Assembly (NCBI GenBank): GCA_020049415.1
Contig: JAIFKV010000200.1
Location: 1-34,237 of the forward strand
Origin: Betaproteobacteria bacterium
GTDB lineage: Bacteria > Pseudomonadota > Gammaproteobacteria > Burkholderiales > Thiobacillaceae
DNA: 34,237 nucleotides
Direction of reading: 5' to 3'
Below the pieces are notes generated by a model. The model searched no databases. It had not been told where the DNA came from and saw nothing but the letters and a program-made list of their open reading frames with translations. Positions 17,766 through 26,128 of this stretch are shown here, piece by piece. How positions within the stretch are numbered: position 1 is the first letter of the stretch; each line of letters starts with the position of its first letter. Both the position numbers and the translations under genes were made by a program.

Positions 17766-17802
17766 CTCCACAATTAACTCGTTCCCGCATCGCGTAACCC
17801 CA

Positions 17803-18114
17803 ATGGCAACAAGGCATCAAGATGAATCGGTAGTACAAACGGAACGCCCCGCCATCGCGCCGCCTCCGATATATAAGGTATTACTTCTGAACGACGATTT
17901 CACCCCGATGGAATTCGTCATATATGTACTTGAAAGGTTTTTTCTGATGGGACGTGAACAAGCCACTGCGGTCATGCTCAAAGTGCATAATGAAGGCGCT
18001 GGTTTGGCTGGAATTTACCCGCGCGATGTCGCCGAAACAAAAGTGCATCAAGTTAGAGAGTTCGCTCGTAACCACCAGCATCCGCTGCAATGCGTGATGG
18101 AGGAAGACAAATGA
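17803..18114 (+). CDS. clpS: ClpS, N-end-rule adaptor for ClpAP
   Basis: A 103-residue adaptor that binds N-degron substrates and docks on the ClpA N domain. The flexible N terminus (about 1-22) leads to the core [24 protein letters not shown], whose NDD and following residues form the substrate pocket. [20 protein letters not shown] follows, containing the conserved GxAG(V/I)Y segment. Length matches the family. The gene is first in the clpS-clpA operon: its TGA overlaps the clpA ATG as ATGA. Confidence 0.95.
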   Translation: MATRHQDESVVQTERPAIAPPPIYKVLLLNDDFTPMEFVIYVLERFFLMGREQATAVMLKVHNEGAGLAGIYPRDVAETKVHQVREFARNHQHPLQCVMEEDK

Positions 18115-20375
18115 TCGCCCAGGAGTTGGAAGTCAGTTTACATATGGCGTTTATGGAAGCCCGGCAAAAACGTCATGAGTTCATTACCGTGGAGCATCTT
18201 TTACTCGCGATGCTAGACAACCCCTCGGCAGCGGAAGTGTTGCGCGCCTGCGCGGCAAACGTTGAAGATCTGCGCAAGAAACTCGCGGAATTCATCGAGC
18301 GGCATACCCCCCGCGTTCCTGGCGAAGCGGATGTCGATACGCAACCCACCTTGGGCTTTCAGCGGGTTATTCAGCGCGCCATCCTGCATGTCCAGTCTTC
18401 CGGCAAGAAGGAAGTTACCGGCGCAAATGTTTTGGTCGCCATCTTTGGCGAAAAAGATTCGCATGCGCTGCACTTCATGACGCAACTGGGGCTGACTCGC
18501 CTCGATGTGGTCAACTTCATCTCGCACGGAATCACCAAGACCACTCAGGAAGCCACTCCCAGCGGACGCGGCGAACCCGGCAATGAACAGCAGGAAGGCG
18601 AGGAAAAAGCCGCCTCTCCACTCGATTCATTCACCAGCAACCTCAATCTACAGGCGCAAGCAGGCAAGATCGACCCGTTAATTGGGCGCGATCAAGAGTT
18701 GGAACGCGTTATCCAGACGCTCTGCCGCAGACGCAAGAACAATCCCCTGCTGGTTGGCGAGGCTGGCGTCGGCAAGACCGCAATAGCGGAAGGCTTGGCG
18801 CGGCGTATTGTCGAAGGCAGCGTGCCCGACGTACTTGAAGGTGCCACTGTTTTCTCGCTCGACATGGGGGCATTGCTGGCCGGAACAAAATACAGAGGTG
18901 ATTTCGAACAGCGCCTGAAGGCGGTGATCAAGCAGTTATCCGCCAATCCAAAAGCCATTTTGTTTATCGATGAAATCCATACCGTCATCGGTGCCGGAGC
19001 GGCTTCTGGCGGCACTCTCGACGCTTCCAATCTGCTCAAGCCGGCGCTTTCGACTGGCCAGCTTCGCTGCATCGGCGCGACCACTTACAACGAGTTCAGG
19101 GGCATTTTCGAGAAAGATCATGCGCTGTCGCGTCGCTTCCAGAAAGTCGACGTCAACGAACCTTCAGTCGCGGAAACAGTTGCCATTCTGAAAGGCTTGA
19201 AGTCCCGCTTCGAGTCCCACCACAACGTCAAATATACGCAAGGTGCGCTTTCTACCGCCGCCGAACTTTCCGCGCGATATATCAACGACCGGCACTTGCC
19301 TGACAAAGCCATCGATGTCATTGACGAGGCCGGCGCTGCGCAGCGCATCCAGCCCAAGTCGAAACAGAAGAAAATCATCACTCCAAAAGAAATTGAAGAC
19401 ATCGTCGCCAAGATTGCCCGTATCCCGGCGAAAACGGTTGCCAACGATGAACGCAACGCACTCAAGAACCTGAATCGCGATCTCAGCGCGGTGGTATTCG
19501 GTCAGGACAGGGCCATCGACGCCTTGGCCAGCGCCATCAAAATGACCCGTTCCGGTCTCGGCAATCCGCAGAAGCCTATTGGCTCATTCCTTTTTTCCGG
19601 CCCGACCGGCGTCGGCAAAACCGAAGTTGCGCGCCAATTGGCTTATACCCTGGGCGTCGAACTGATCCGTTTCGACATGTCCGAGTATATGGAGCGCCAT
19701 GCTGTCTCACGCCTGATTGGCGCGCCACCGGGCTATGTCGGCTTCGAACAGGGCGGCCTGCTCACCGAAGCCATCACCAAGACCCCGTATGCGGTGCTGC
19801 TGCTGGACGAGATCGAGAAAGCGCATCCCGATATTTTCAACGTACTGTTGCAGGTCATGGATCACGGCACGCTGACCGACAACAACGGCCGCAAAGCTGA
19901 CTTCCGCAACGTGATCATCATCATGACCACCAACGCCGGCGCGGAAGCGATGAATAAAACCGGCATCGGTTTTTCATTGCCGAAAAAAGCCGGCGATGAG
20001 ATGGCCGAGATCAAACGACTGTTCACACCGGAATTCCGCAATCGGCTCGACGCGACGATTTCTTTCGCCGCACTGGACGAGGAAATCATCCTGCGCGTGG
20101 TCGACAAGTTCCTGATGCAACTCGAAGAACAGCTACACCTGAAGAAAGTTGAAGTTCACTTCACCGATGCATTGCGCAAGTGGCTGGCGCGCAAAGGCTT
20201 TGATCCGTTGATGGGCGCGCGCCCAATGGGACGTTTGATTCAGGACACGATCCGCAAAGCCTTGGCCGATGAACTGCTGTTCGGTCGCCTCAGCGAGGGC
20301 GGCGAAACCACTGTCGATGTGGGCGATAACGATGAAGTCAGGCTCGACTTCAAAGAAGCGCTGGCGGAAGCCTGA
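18111..20375 (+). CDS. clpA: ClpA, AAA+ unfoldase of the ClpAP protease
   Basis: A 754-residue ATPase, close to the 758 of E. coli. The N domain (about 1-145) has the Clp N repeats, first [21 protein letters not shown]. The first AAA+ module has Walker [10 protein letters not shown] (from residue 216) and Walker B LFIDEIH. The second has GPTGVGKTE (from 497) and [15 protein letters not shown]. The ClpP-docking loop IGF is at 619-621 (GIGFSLPKK), marking ClpA rather than ClpB. The C terminus contains the usual [11 protein letters not shown] sensor-2 motif. The frame is open to an ATG at 18090 inside clpS, but the ATG at 18111 gives the family start MIAQELE, is preceded by GGAGG, and overlaps the clpS stop. 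Confidence 0.97.
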   Translation: MIAQELEVSLHMAFMEARQKRHEFITVEHLLLAMLDNPSAAEVLRACAANVEDLRKKLAEFIERHTPRVPGEADVDTQPTLGFQRVIQRAILHVQSSGKKEVTGANVLVAIFGEKDSHALHFMTQLGLTRLDVVNFISHGITKTTQEATPSGRGEPGNEQQEGEEKAASPLDSFTSNLNLQAQAGKIDPLIGRDQELERVIQTLCRRRKNNPLLVGEAGVGKTAIAEGLARRIVEGSVPDVLEGATVFSLDMGALLAGTKYRGDFEQRLKAVIKQLSANPKAILFIDEIHTVIGAGAASGGTLDASNLLKPALSTGQLRCIGATTYNEFRGIFEKDHALSRRFQKVDVNEPSVAETVAILKGLKSRFESHHNVKYTQGALSTAAELSARYINDRHLPDKAIDVIDEAGAAQRIQPKSKQKKIITPKEIEDIVAKIARIPAKTVANDERNALKNLNRDLSAVVFGQDRAIDALASAIKMTRSGLGNPQKPIGSFLFSGPTGVGKTEVARQLAYTLGVELIRFDMSEYMERHAVSRLIGAPPGYVGFEQGGLLTEAITKTPYAVLLLDEIEKAHPDIFNVLLQVMDHGTLTDNNGRKADFRNVIIIMTTNAGAEAMNKTGIGFSLPKKAGDEMAEIKRLFTPEFRNRLDATISFAALDEEIILRVVDKFLMQLEEQLHLKKVEVHFTDALRKWLARKGFDPLMGARPMGRLIQDTIRKALADELLFGRLSEGGETTVDVGDNDEVRLDFKEALAEA

Positions 20376-20415
20376 TTTCGGCATCAGCAAAACAGCCGCT
20401 ACACAGGAGAAACAC

Positions 20416-21048
20416 ATGCGCAAACTTTTCATGACGCTGATCATGTTGATCACCACCCTCAGCCTCAGCGGTTGCGGCTACAACACCCTGCAAGTGCAGG
20501 ACGAAGCCATCAAAGCCGGTTGGTCGGAAGTGCTCAACCAATACCAGCGCCGCACCGACCTGGTGCCGAATCTGGTCAACACGGTCAAAGGCTATGCCGC
20601 GCACGAAGCCAAGGTACTCACCGAAGTCACCGCCGCCCGCGCTCGTGTCGGCCAGATCGCCGCCACCCCGGAACTGATCAACGACCCGGCCGCATTGCAG
20701 AAATTCCAGGCTGCACAAGGCGAACTGACCAGCGCCTTGAGCCGCCTGCTGGTAGTCTCGGAAAACTATCCGCAACTGAAAGCCGACACCGGATTCCGCG
20801 ATCTGCAAGCGCAACTGGAAGGCACCGAAAACCGCATCACCGTAGCCCGTAACCGGTATATCAAAACCGTACAGGACTACAACATCACCGTGCGCTCCTT
20901 CCCCAGCAACCTCACCGCGATGATGTTCGGACACCAAATCAAAGCCAATTTCACAGTAGAAAACGAGCAAGCAATCAGCGCGCCCCCCACCGTTGATTTT
21001 GGCGGCAGCGAGCCCGTGCAAACGACACCCAACCTCGAAAAGAGATGA
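20416..21048 (+). CDS. lemA: LemA-family lipoprotein
   Basis: A 210-residue LemA protein. The ATG at 20416 follows AGGAG and gives a lipoprotein signal peptide with lipobox LSGC (Cys20). The body is the helical LemA fold: NQYQRRTDLVPNLVNTVKGYA, QAQLEGTENRITVARNRYI, VQDYNITVRSFPSNLTA. The C-terminal tail (ISAPPTVDFGGSEP) is typical. The frame extends upstream into clpA, but that part is a shadow. The exact function of LemA is not established; it often precedes genes for TPM-domain (YgcG) proteins and peptidases, and no such partner follows here. Confidence 0.93.
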   Translation: MRKLFMTLIMLITTLSLSGCGYNTLQVQDEAIKAGWSEVLNQYQRRTDLVPNLVNTVKGYAAHEAKVLTEVTAARARVGQIAATPELINDPAALQKFQAAQGELTSALSRLLVVSENYPQLKADTGFRDLQAQLEGTENRITVARNRYIKTVQDYNITVRSFPSNLTAMMFGHQIKANFTVENEQAISAPPTVDFGGSEPVQTTPNLEKR

Positions 21049-21634
21049 CCTGCTGAAGAAGAATATGCAACACACGTCGAACCGTGTGACACCGCCATCT
21101 TCTGCCATCTTCTGCCCGCCATGCCCGCTACGCCGGACAGAAGAACCGGAGCGACATCGAAGCAGTGCACCGACGACACCGCTTACAGCAGAAGCTGAAA
21201 CGAAATTAAAATAATCCTCACCCACTTTGCTCTGCCAAGCACGGGGCCTCCCGGGATAGTTGACGCGGCGCAGAACGCCGCCTCAGGCACAAGCCGACGT
21301 TCTGGTGGATTGATGAAACAGACCCGTTTTCTAGCGCCCTGGCCTGGCCCGCGTCGGGATTTCCTCGCCAAGTCCTCAATATGCCGTTGACGGTTGAACC
21401 TGGAATTCTCAGTTGGGATTGAATGTTGTGAAATTTCAATCGGTTGCGCTACCTACATAGGTGCAAATTTATTCGCACGCAAGCGGTTGATTATGCAAAT
21501 AAATTCGCGCCTACAGTCCGGTCAACAGCATTTTTCAGGTTGATGGAATCCAATCCGGAGCATCGAGCGCCAGTGAAAGACAAGAGGATTACATGGCTAC
21601 ATGGCCCGAAAACAGCTACACGGCCGCCATGAAA
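21049..21634. other. Gene-poor intergenic region after lemA
   Basis: About 590 bases with no convincing coding frame. It contains a hairpin soon after lemA (CACACG/CGTGTG, 21071-21088, no U-tract), a short direct repeat (GCCATCTTCT twice, 21094-21115), and a strong GC-rich stem-loop (GCGGCG-CAGAA-CGCCGC, 21265-21281). A REP-like inverted pair is listed separately. Minus-strand frames of 60-75 codons across 21183-21439 look unlike known proteins, with no ribosome sites I trust. It may be eroded sequence or hold an unrecognised RNA. Confidence 0.5.
21453..21516. repeat. Inverted pair of REP-like elements
   Basis: The left copy CTACATAGGTGCAAATTTATTCGCAC (first 20 bases 21453-21472) and the reverse complement of the right copy (21495-21516, TGTAGGCGCGAATTTATTTGC) agree at about 17 of 21 positions. 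Each unit holds a small internal palindrome of the form GCGAAT-TT-ATTCGC. The sequence resembles REP-type repeats reported in pseudomonads (core GTAGGTGCGAATTTATTCGC, from memory). Two units facing each other form a BIME-like stem. Confidence 0.55.
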
Positions 21635-21666
21635 GAAAAAGGCCACTCAGAAGAGTGGCCTTTTTC
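21635..21666. terminator. Bidirectional intrinsic terminator beside tRNA-Thr
   Basis: AAAAAGGCCACTC and GAGTGGCCTTTTT are perfect arms around the loop AGAA. On the minus strand the stem sits 9 bases past the tRNA 3' end and ends in a U-rich tract, so it should terminate the tRNA (and possibly sspB) transcript. On the plus strand it is followed by TTTTTCTTTTTT and could also stop transcription coming from lemA. Confidence 0.85.
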
Positions 21667-21674
21667 TTTTTTAC

Positions 21675-21750
21675 TGGTGCCGACAACCGGATTCGAACTG
21701 GTGACCTACCGCTTACAAGGCGGTTGCTCTACCAACTGAGCTATGTCGGC
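21675..21750 (-). tRNA. tRNA-Thr (anticodon UGU)
   Basis: The minus strand folds as a complete 76-base tRNA. The acceptor stem GCCGACA pairs with TGTCGGC and is followed by an encoded ACCA. The D arm is GCTCAGTTGGTAGAGC. The anticodon stem ACCGC/GCGGT closes the loop CTTGTAA, reading UGU (Thr, codon ACA). The T arm contains GTTCGAATC. It closely resembles E. coli tRNA-Thr(UGU). It lies 28 bases after the sspB stop in the same direction and ahead of a strong terminator. Confidence 0.97.
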
Positions 21751-21778
21751 GAAAACTTTTTTGTATTGTGTGTGGGTG

Positions 21779-22210
21779 CTATTTGACCACTTTTAGTTGC
21801 GGGCGACCACGTGGTGGATGTGGAACATCGTTGGTATCTTCTTGCTGGACCGAATCCAGTCCTTGCTGCGAATCACTGTTCTCTAGCAATTCAGACTCGG
21901 CGAGTACTTCGAAGGCCATGCCTTCTCCGGTTTCTCGCGCATAGATCGCCACAACATTACCAACTGGAACTTCGATCGAATGTGACATACCGCCAAATCG
22001 AGCCGAGAAGGTCACCCACTCGTTATCCATGTGTATGTTACGCACGGCGCTTGGACCAACATTCAGAACGATCTGTCCTTCTTTGACAAATGCTTGCGGT
22101 ACGCGGGTACGCTTGTCGACACGCACTGTCAAATACGGAGTTAATCCACTATCCACGCACCACTCATAAAGGGCGCGGAGAAAGTAGGGTTGTTGCGGAA
22201 GCGCGCTCAT
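21779..22210 (-). CDS. sspB: SspB, ClpXP specificity-enhancing adaptor
   Basis: A 143-residue adaptor that delivers ssrA-tagged proteins to ClpXP. The folded domain (about 5-110) contains PYFLRALYEWCVDSGLTPYL, VKEGQIVLNVGPSAV and IEVPVGNVVAIYARETGEGM, the tag-binding groove. An acidic, Gln-rich flexible linker follows. The last residues, RGRPQLKVVK, are the conserved ClpX-binding tail. It lies 16 bases after sspA, so the two are cotranscribed. Confidence 0.95.
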   Translation of the reverse strand: MSALPQQPYFLRALYEWCVDSGLTPYLTVRVDKRTRVPQAFVKEGQIVLNVGPSAVRNIHMDNEWVTFSARFGGMSHSIEVPVGNVVAIYARETGEGMAFEVLAESELLENSDSQQGLDSVQQEDTNDVPHPPRGRPQLKVVK

Positions 22211-22226
22211 TGGCAGATGTTCACAG

Positions 22227-22826
22227 TCACTTGCGCATGGCTTTTTCGATCGGCGTCAGTGCTTCAATGAACGCCGGACGTGTAAAAAGACGTTCCGCGT
22301 ACTTGAGCAATGGCGTCGCTTGTTTGGGCAACTGGATGCCGTAGTGATCCAGGCGCCATAACAGAGGCGCGATGGCGACATCTAGCATCGAGTAATCGTC
22401 ACCCAGCATGTACTTCTGCTTGTTGAATATAGGTGCAATCTGGGTAAGGTTGTCACGCACGATCATGCGCGCCTTTTCTGCCACCTTGGGCGTGCCATTG
22501 ACAATGTCGCTCAGGTGCGAAAAGAGATCGCGCTCGAAGTTGTGCAAAAACAAACGTGCCCGCGCCCGCATCACCGGATCCGCCGGCATCAACTGAGGAT
22601 GCGGAAAACGCTCATCGATATACTCGTTGATGATGTTGGATTCATACAACGTGAGTTCTCGTTCAACCAGGATAGGAACCTGGCTGTAAGGGTTCATGGC
22701 GGCGATTTCATCCGCTTTTTCCGTTGGATCGACATCCTTGATCTCGAAGTCCATGCCCTTCTCGTAAAGGACTATGCGGCAGCGCTGGCTAAACGGGCAG
22801 GCGGCGCCTGAATAAAGAGTCATCAT
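22227..22826 (-). CDS. sspA: SspA, stringent starvation protein A
   Basis: A 199-residue protein of the glutathione-transferase fold that binds RNA polymerase rather than acting as a transferase. The thioredoxin-like N domain shows MTLYSGAACPFSQRCRIVLY and MNPYSQVPILVERELTLYES. The C domain is all-helical with LGDDYSMLDVAIAPLLWRLD. Here the first domain keeps a CPFSQ motif, common outside enteric bacteria. Two ATG codons (22826 and 22823) are possible starts. It follows petC by 17 bases. Confidence 0.94.
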   Translation of the reverse strand: MMTLYSGAACPFSQRCRIVLYEKGMDFEIKDVDPTEKADEIAAMNPYSQVPILVERELTLYESNIINEYIDERFPHPQLMPADPVMRARARLFLHNFERDLFSHLSDIVNGTPKVAEKARMIVRDNLTQIAPIFNKQKYMLGDDYSMLDVAIAPLLWRLDHYGIQLPKQATPLLKYAERLFTRPAFIEALTPIEKAMRK

Positions 22827-22843
22827 GGTGATTTACCGTGTGC

Positions 22844-23575
22844 TTAGTGCACATCCTTCCAGAATTCCTTCTTGAGGTAGAAGGCAACAACATAAAACAC
22901 ACTAAGGAACAGCAAGACAAAGAGACCAATCCGCATGCGATCACCCTTGGCAGGCTCTCCCATCCAGTTCAGATAGTTGGTCAAATCACCCACCAGAGCA
23001 TCGTATTCTGCTTGTGTGTACTTGCCAGGCTTGACCAACTCAAAGCGATCAATGACGTGATGCTCTTTGCCATCTTCACTTTTTTCAGTGCGATAAACCG
23101 GTGCCAGATGACCTTGCAATTCCTGCATCACATGCGGCATACCGACCTTGTCGAACACGGTATTGTTCCAACCGGTAGGACGGCTGTCGTCGCGGTAGAA
23201 ACTACGCAGATAGGTATAGACCCAGTCCGGACCGCGTGAGCGGGTAATAACCGAGAGGTCAGGTGGGGGGGCGCCAAACCAGGCCTTGGCATCTGCAGTG
23301 CGCATCGCCACATGCATCAATGCGCCCGGCTTATCGGCGGCATACAACAGGTTGTCCTTGATCTGCGCTTCAGTCAGACCAATATCCTGCATGCGGTTGT
23401 AACGCATGTAACCGGCGCTGTGGCAGTTGAGGCAGTAGTTCACGAACACCCGTGCGCCACGTTGCAACGACTCCTGATCATTCAGATTGATCGGAGCATG
23501 ATCGAGATGGACGCCAGCACCCGAAGCGATGGCCAGCGTTGGCAAGGCCAAGAGCATGAAGAACAGCTTTTTCAT
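22844..23575 (-). CDS. petC: Cytochrome c1 subunit of the bc1 complex
   Basis: A 243-residue c-type cytochrome of ubiquinol-cytochrome c reductase, anchored in the inner membrane and facing the periplasm. A signal peptide (LFFMLLALPTLAIASGA) is followed by the haem site CLNCH (Cys48, Cys51, His52). A typical stretch GAPPPDLSVITRSRG lies in the middle, and a C-terminal anchor helix (GLFVLLFLSVFYVVAFYL) is near residues 215-235. The start overlaps the petB stop as ATGA. It passes electrons from the Rieske centre to soluble cytochrome c. Confidence 0.96.
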   Translation of the reverse strand: MKKLFFMLLALPTLAIASGAGVHLDHAPINLNDQESLQRGARVFVNYCLNCHSAGYMRYNRMQDIGLTEAQIKDNLLYAADKPGALMHVAMRTADAKAWFGAPPPDLSVITRSRGPDWVYTYLRSFYRDDSRPTGWNNTVFDKVGMPHVMQELQGHLAPVYRTEKSEDGKEHHVIDRFELVKPGKYTQAEYDALVGDLTNYLNWMGEPAKGDRMRIGLFVLLFLSVFYVVAFYLKKEFWKDVH

Positions 23576-24795
23576 TGGGTCACCCTTTCCGGAACCGGCT
23601 TGGTCGTATCATTTTTTGTGTACCAAGGCATAAGCAAGAAAAATGCGAAGTACAGCACCGACAAGATTTGCGAGATCAAGGTGTAGAGCGGTGTAGCGGG
23701 CAACACACCGAGTATGCCAAGACCGATGAAAGTGATCACGAACACTCCCAACGCAATCTTGAACTTGGGGCCACGATAGCGAATTGACTTGACCGGGGAT
23801 TTATCCAGCCAAGGCAGCGCGAAGAAGATCAGCACGGCAACCCCCATCGCGGCCACACCTGGAAACTGGGAACCCAGAATCGGCGGAATGGCGCGCAGGA
23901 TCGCGTAGTAAGGCGTGAAGTACCAGACTGGCGCAATGTGCTCCGGCGTCTTCAGCGAATCGGCCGGGATAAAGTTGTTGGCTTCCAGGAAATAGCCGCC
24001 CATCTCAGGAGCGAAGAAGACGATGGCCGCAAACACGATCAGGAAAACCACCGTGCCGAGGATATCCTTCACCGTGTAATACGGATGGAACGGAATTCCA
24101 TCCAGCGGGTGTCCATCCGGGCCTTTCAGTTTCTTGATTTCAACGCCATCCGGGTTGTTGGAACCCACTTCGTGCAGCGCCACCAAGTGCGCAACCACCA
24201 AGCCGAGCAAAACCATGGGCAGCGCTATAACGTGGAAAGCGAAGAAGCGATTCAGGGTGGCATCGCCGATGACGTAGTCGCCACGAATCCACTCGGACAG
24301 ATCGTTGCCGATAAAAGGCACGGCGGCGAACAAGTTGATGATGACCTGGGCACCCCAGTAGGACATCTGCCCCCAAGGTAGCAGGTAGCCCATGAAGGCT
24401 TCTCCCATCAGTACCAAGTAGATGGTTACGCCGAAGATCCAGATCAGTTCACGGGGTTGGCGATAGGAGCCGTAAATCAAACCTCGGAACATATGCAGGT
24501 AGACCACGACGAAGAACATCGAGGCGCCCGTTGAGTGGATATAGCGAATCATCCAGCCGAATTCAACATCCCGCATGATGTATTCGACGGAAGCGAAAGC
24601 CAGCGCCGCGTCCGGCTTGTAATGCATGGTCAGGAAAATGCCGGTCAGAATTTGAACAACCAGAACCAGCAGCGCCAAAGAGCCGAAGAAGTACCAGAAG
24701 TTGAAGTTCTTCGGTGCGAAGTACTCGGAAAGATGCGCTTTATATGAGGACGTGAGCGGAAAACGCTCATCGACCCAGTTCAGTAGCTTTTGCAT
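23572..24795 (-). CDS. petB: Cytochrome b subunit of the bc1 complex
   Basis: A 407-residue integral membrane protein with eight expected helices, holding both b haems and the quinol sites. Haem-ligand histidines are visible in IRYIHSTGASMFFVVVYLHM and RFFAFHVIALPMVLLG through AHLVALHEVG. The Qo-site motif is PVWY (HIAPVWYFTPYYAILRA) where mitochondria have PEWY; I believe this variant is known from other proteobacteria. The gene follows petA by 21 bases and overlaps petC. Full-length, so the b subunit is not split as in b6f complexes. Confidence 0.97.
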   Translation of the reverse strand: MQKLLNWVDERFPLTSSYKAHLSEYFAPKNFNFWYFFGSLALLVLVVQILTGIFLTMHYKPDAALAFASVEYIMRDVEFGWMIRYIHSTGASMFFVVVYLHMFRGLIYGSYRQPRELIWIFGVTIYLVLMGEAFMGYLLPWGQMSYWGAQVIINLFAAVPFIGNDLSEWIRGDYVIGDATLNRFFAFHVIALPMVLLGLVVAHLVALHEVGSNNPDGVEIKKLKGPDGHPLDGIPFHPYYTVKDILGTVVFLIVFAAIVFFAPEMGGYFLEANNFIPADSLKTPEHIAPVWYFTPYYAILRAIPPILGSQFPGVAAMGVAVLIFFALPWLDKSPVKSIRYRGPKFKIALGVFVITFIGLGILGVLPATPLYTLISQILSVLYFAFFLLMPWYTKNDTTKPVPERVTQ

Positions 24796-24816
24796 TGCTT
24801 GAATCTCCCGTCGCTA

Positions 24817-25416
24817 TCAGGCGGCCGCGCCCTGGTCATCGCCAATCAGTACCCGAGTATCGGACAAGTACTTATGTGGCGGAATAACCAGATTGGTGGG
24901 GGCCGGAGAACCGTTGTAAACGCGCGCGGCCAGATCGAAGCGCGAGCCGTGACAGGGACAGAACCACCCCCCCGTCCATTCTGGTCCGAGGTCGGCGGGA
25001 GCAACTTCACTCCGGTAAGAAGGAGAGCAGCCCAGATGGGTGCAAATACCGACCACAATCAAATACTGAGGCTTGATCGAGCGAGTCGGATTTTTGCAAT
25101 ACTCAGGCTGCTGACTCGTGTTTTCAGAAGCAGCATCAGTCAGCTTCGCATCGTGTTTGGAAAGCAGATCAAGCATTTCCGGGGTTCGATTGACTACCCA
25201 GACCGGCTTGCCACGCCATTCCACGGCGAGTTGCATACCCGGTTCAACCTTGGTCAGATCAACCTCAACGGGTGCGCCCGCAGCTTTGGCGCGTGCACTG
25301 GGAAGCATGCTCATGACAAACGGCACTGCCACGCCGAGGGCAGCCACGCCCCCTACCGCTGAAGTCATCGTCACCAAAAATCGGCGTTTGGAAGTGTCAA
25401 CGCTCAAGTTGCTCAT
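24817..25416 (-). CDS. petA: Rieske iron-sulfur subunit of the bc1 complex
   Basis: A 199-residue Rieske protein. The N terminus has SKRRFLVTMTSAVGG, a twin-arginine-type signal that also serves as membrane anchor. The [2Fe-2S] ligands are C125 and H127 (CTHLGC) and C153 and H156 (CPCHGSRFD); C130 and C155 should form the stabilising disulfide. First gene of petABC-sspAB. An AGGA ribosome site lies before the ATG. Confidence 0.96.
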   Translation of the reverse strand: MSNLSVDTSKRRFLVTMTSAVGGVAALGVAVPFVMSMLPSARAKAAGAPVEVDLTKVEPGMQLAVEWRGKPVWVVNRTPEMLDLLSKHDAKLTDAASENTSQQPEYCKNPTRSIKPQYLIVVGICTHLGCSPSYRSEVAPADLGPEWTGGWFCPCHGSRFDLAARVYNGSPAPTNLVIPPHKYLSDTRVLIGDDQGAAA

Positions 25417-25803
25417 AACATCTATCCTGCCTGTGTAAATAAATTCATGCCTTTGTCCTAGTGAACCACGCCGGTCGAATCAAGACATTCCGGTCGCATT
25501 CACAACTAAGCCAGCCGAACAAAAGCCGGCATTTTACAGACAAAAGGCGACTAACTTAAAGACCCGGCTCTGCTATAAATCGACTGCCCCCCCTTTCTGT
25601 CTCATTTTTCTGATCCAGCCACCCGCAAAATCGCTCATTGATGCCCCGTTTGAACATGCTCGGCATGTCGTAACAAGACGGTATTTTGCAAAAACCAAGC
25701 GCACTCGGCACCGACCTCGGTTCAAATCGGGCTGACATTGGTCAATGCTGGCAGAGCAGGCCCGACCGAGAATGCGGACTCCTTCTCTTGATTGATAACC
25801 ACC
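25417..25803. other. Divergent intergenic region between petA and the DUF2249 gene
   Basis: 387 bases with no supported gene. It should hold promoters in both directions. Short palindromes are visible: ACATGC-TCG-GCATGT (25654-25668) and CATTG-GT-CAATG (25736-25747). The latter faces the DUF2249 gene 57 bases away and could be a regulator site. It does not match the FNR/DNR consensus TTGAT-N4-ATCAA. No clear -10/-35 pair can be fixed. Confidence 0.4.
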
Positions 25804-26079
25804 ATGCAAATCAACATCCCGATTCATGACCACACCACAGCCGAAGCCATTTATCCCTTCGACGCGCGCGGCATTGCCAAACGATTCCGCCACGCCGCTA
25901 TTTTCGGTGGGTTGGACGCGCTCAACCCGGGCGAACGAATGCGCTTCATCAACGACCACAATCCGATTCCGCTGTTGCAACAGATGCGGGCACGCTATGG
26001 CGAGCGGATTGAAATTCAATACATTGAACAAAGCGAGCAGGGGGTGGTCATCGACTTCATTGTCATAAAGGCGGCCTGA
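25804..26079 (+). CDS. DUF2249 domain protein
   Basis: A 91-residue protein covering one DUF2249 domain: IYPFDARGIAKRFRHAAIF, then LNPGERMRFINDHNPIPLLQ, the conserved NDHxPxPL motif with a candidate metal-binding His. A TTG at 25792 could add four residues; the ATG at 25804 is preferred. Function is not established. The family is often found in genomes with nitrogen-oxide respiration or microaerobic metabolism, and the next gene is a membrane protein that may bind haem, so a redox role is a guess. Confidence 0.8.
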   Translation: MQINIPIHDHTTAEAIYPFDARGIAKRFRHAAIFGGLDALNPGERMRFINDHNPIPLLQQMRARYGERIEIQYIEQSEQGVVIDFIVIKAA

Positions 26080-26128
26080 TGTTGCACCACCACAGCATGA
26101 AGGCTCAGCAAAAATATCAAGACATTCC

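Noticed and set aside
21183..21439. Possible RNase P or 6S RNA on the minus strand, suggested by GAGGAAA and CAGAACGTCGGCTT fragments
   Set aside because: The stretch is too short for RNase P, lacks its other conserved blocks, and no 6S core could be matched.
21601..21786. Plus-strand frame of 61 codons containing NRIRTGDLPLTRRLLYQLSYVG
   Set aside because: It is the antisense of tRNA-Thr, a well-known kind of false gene call.
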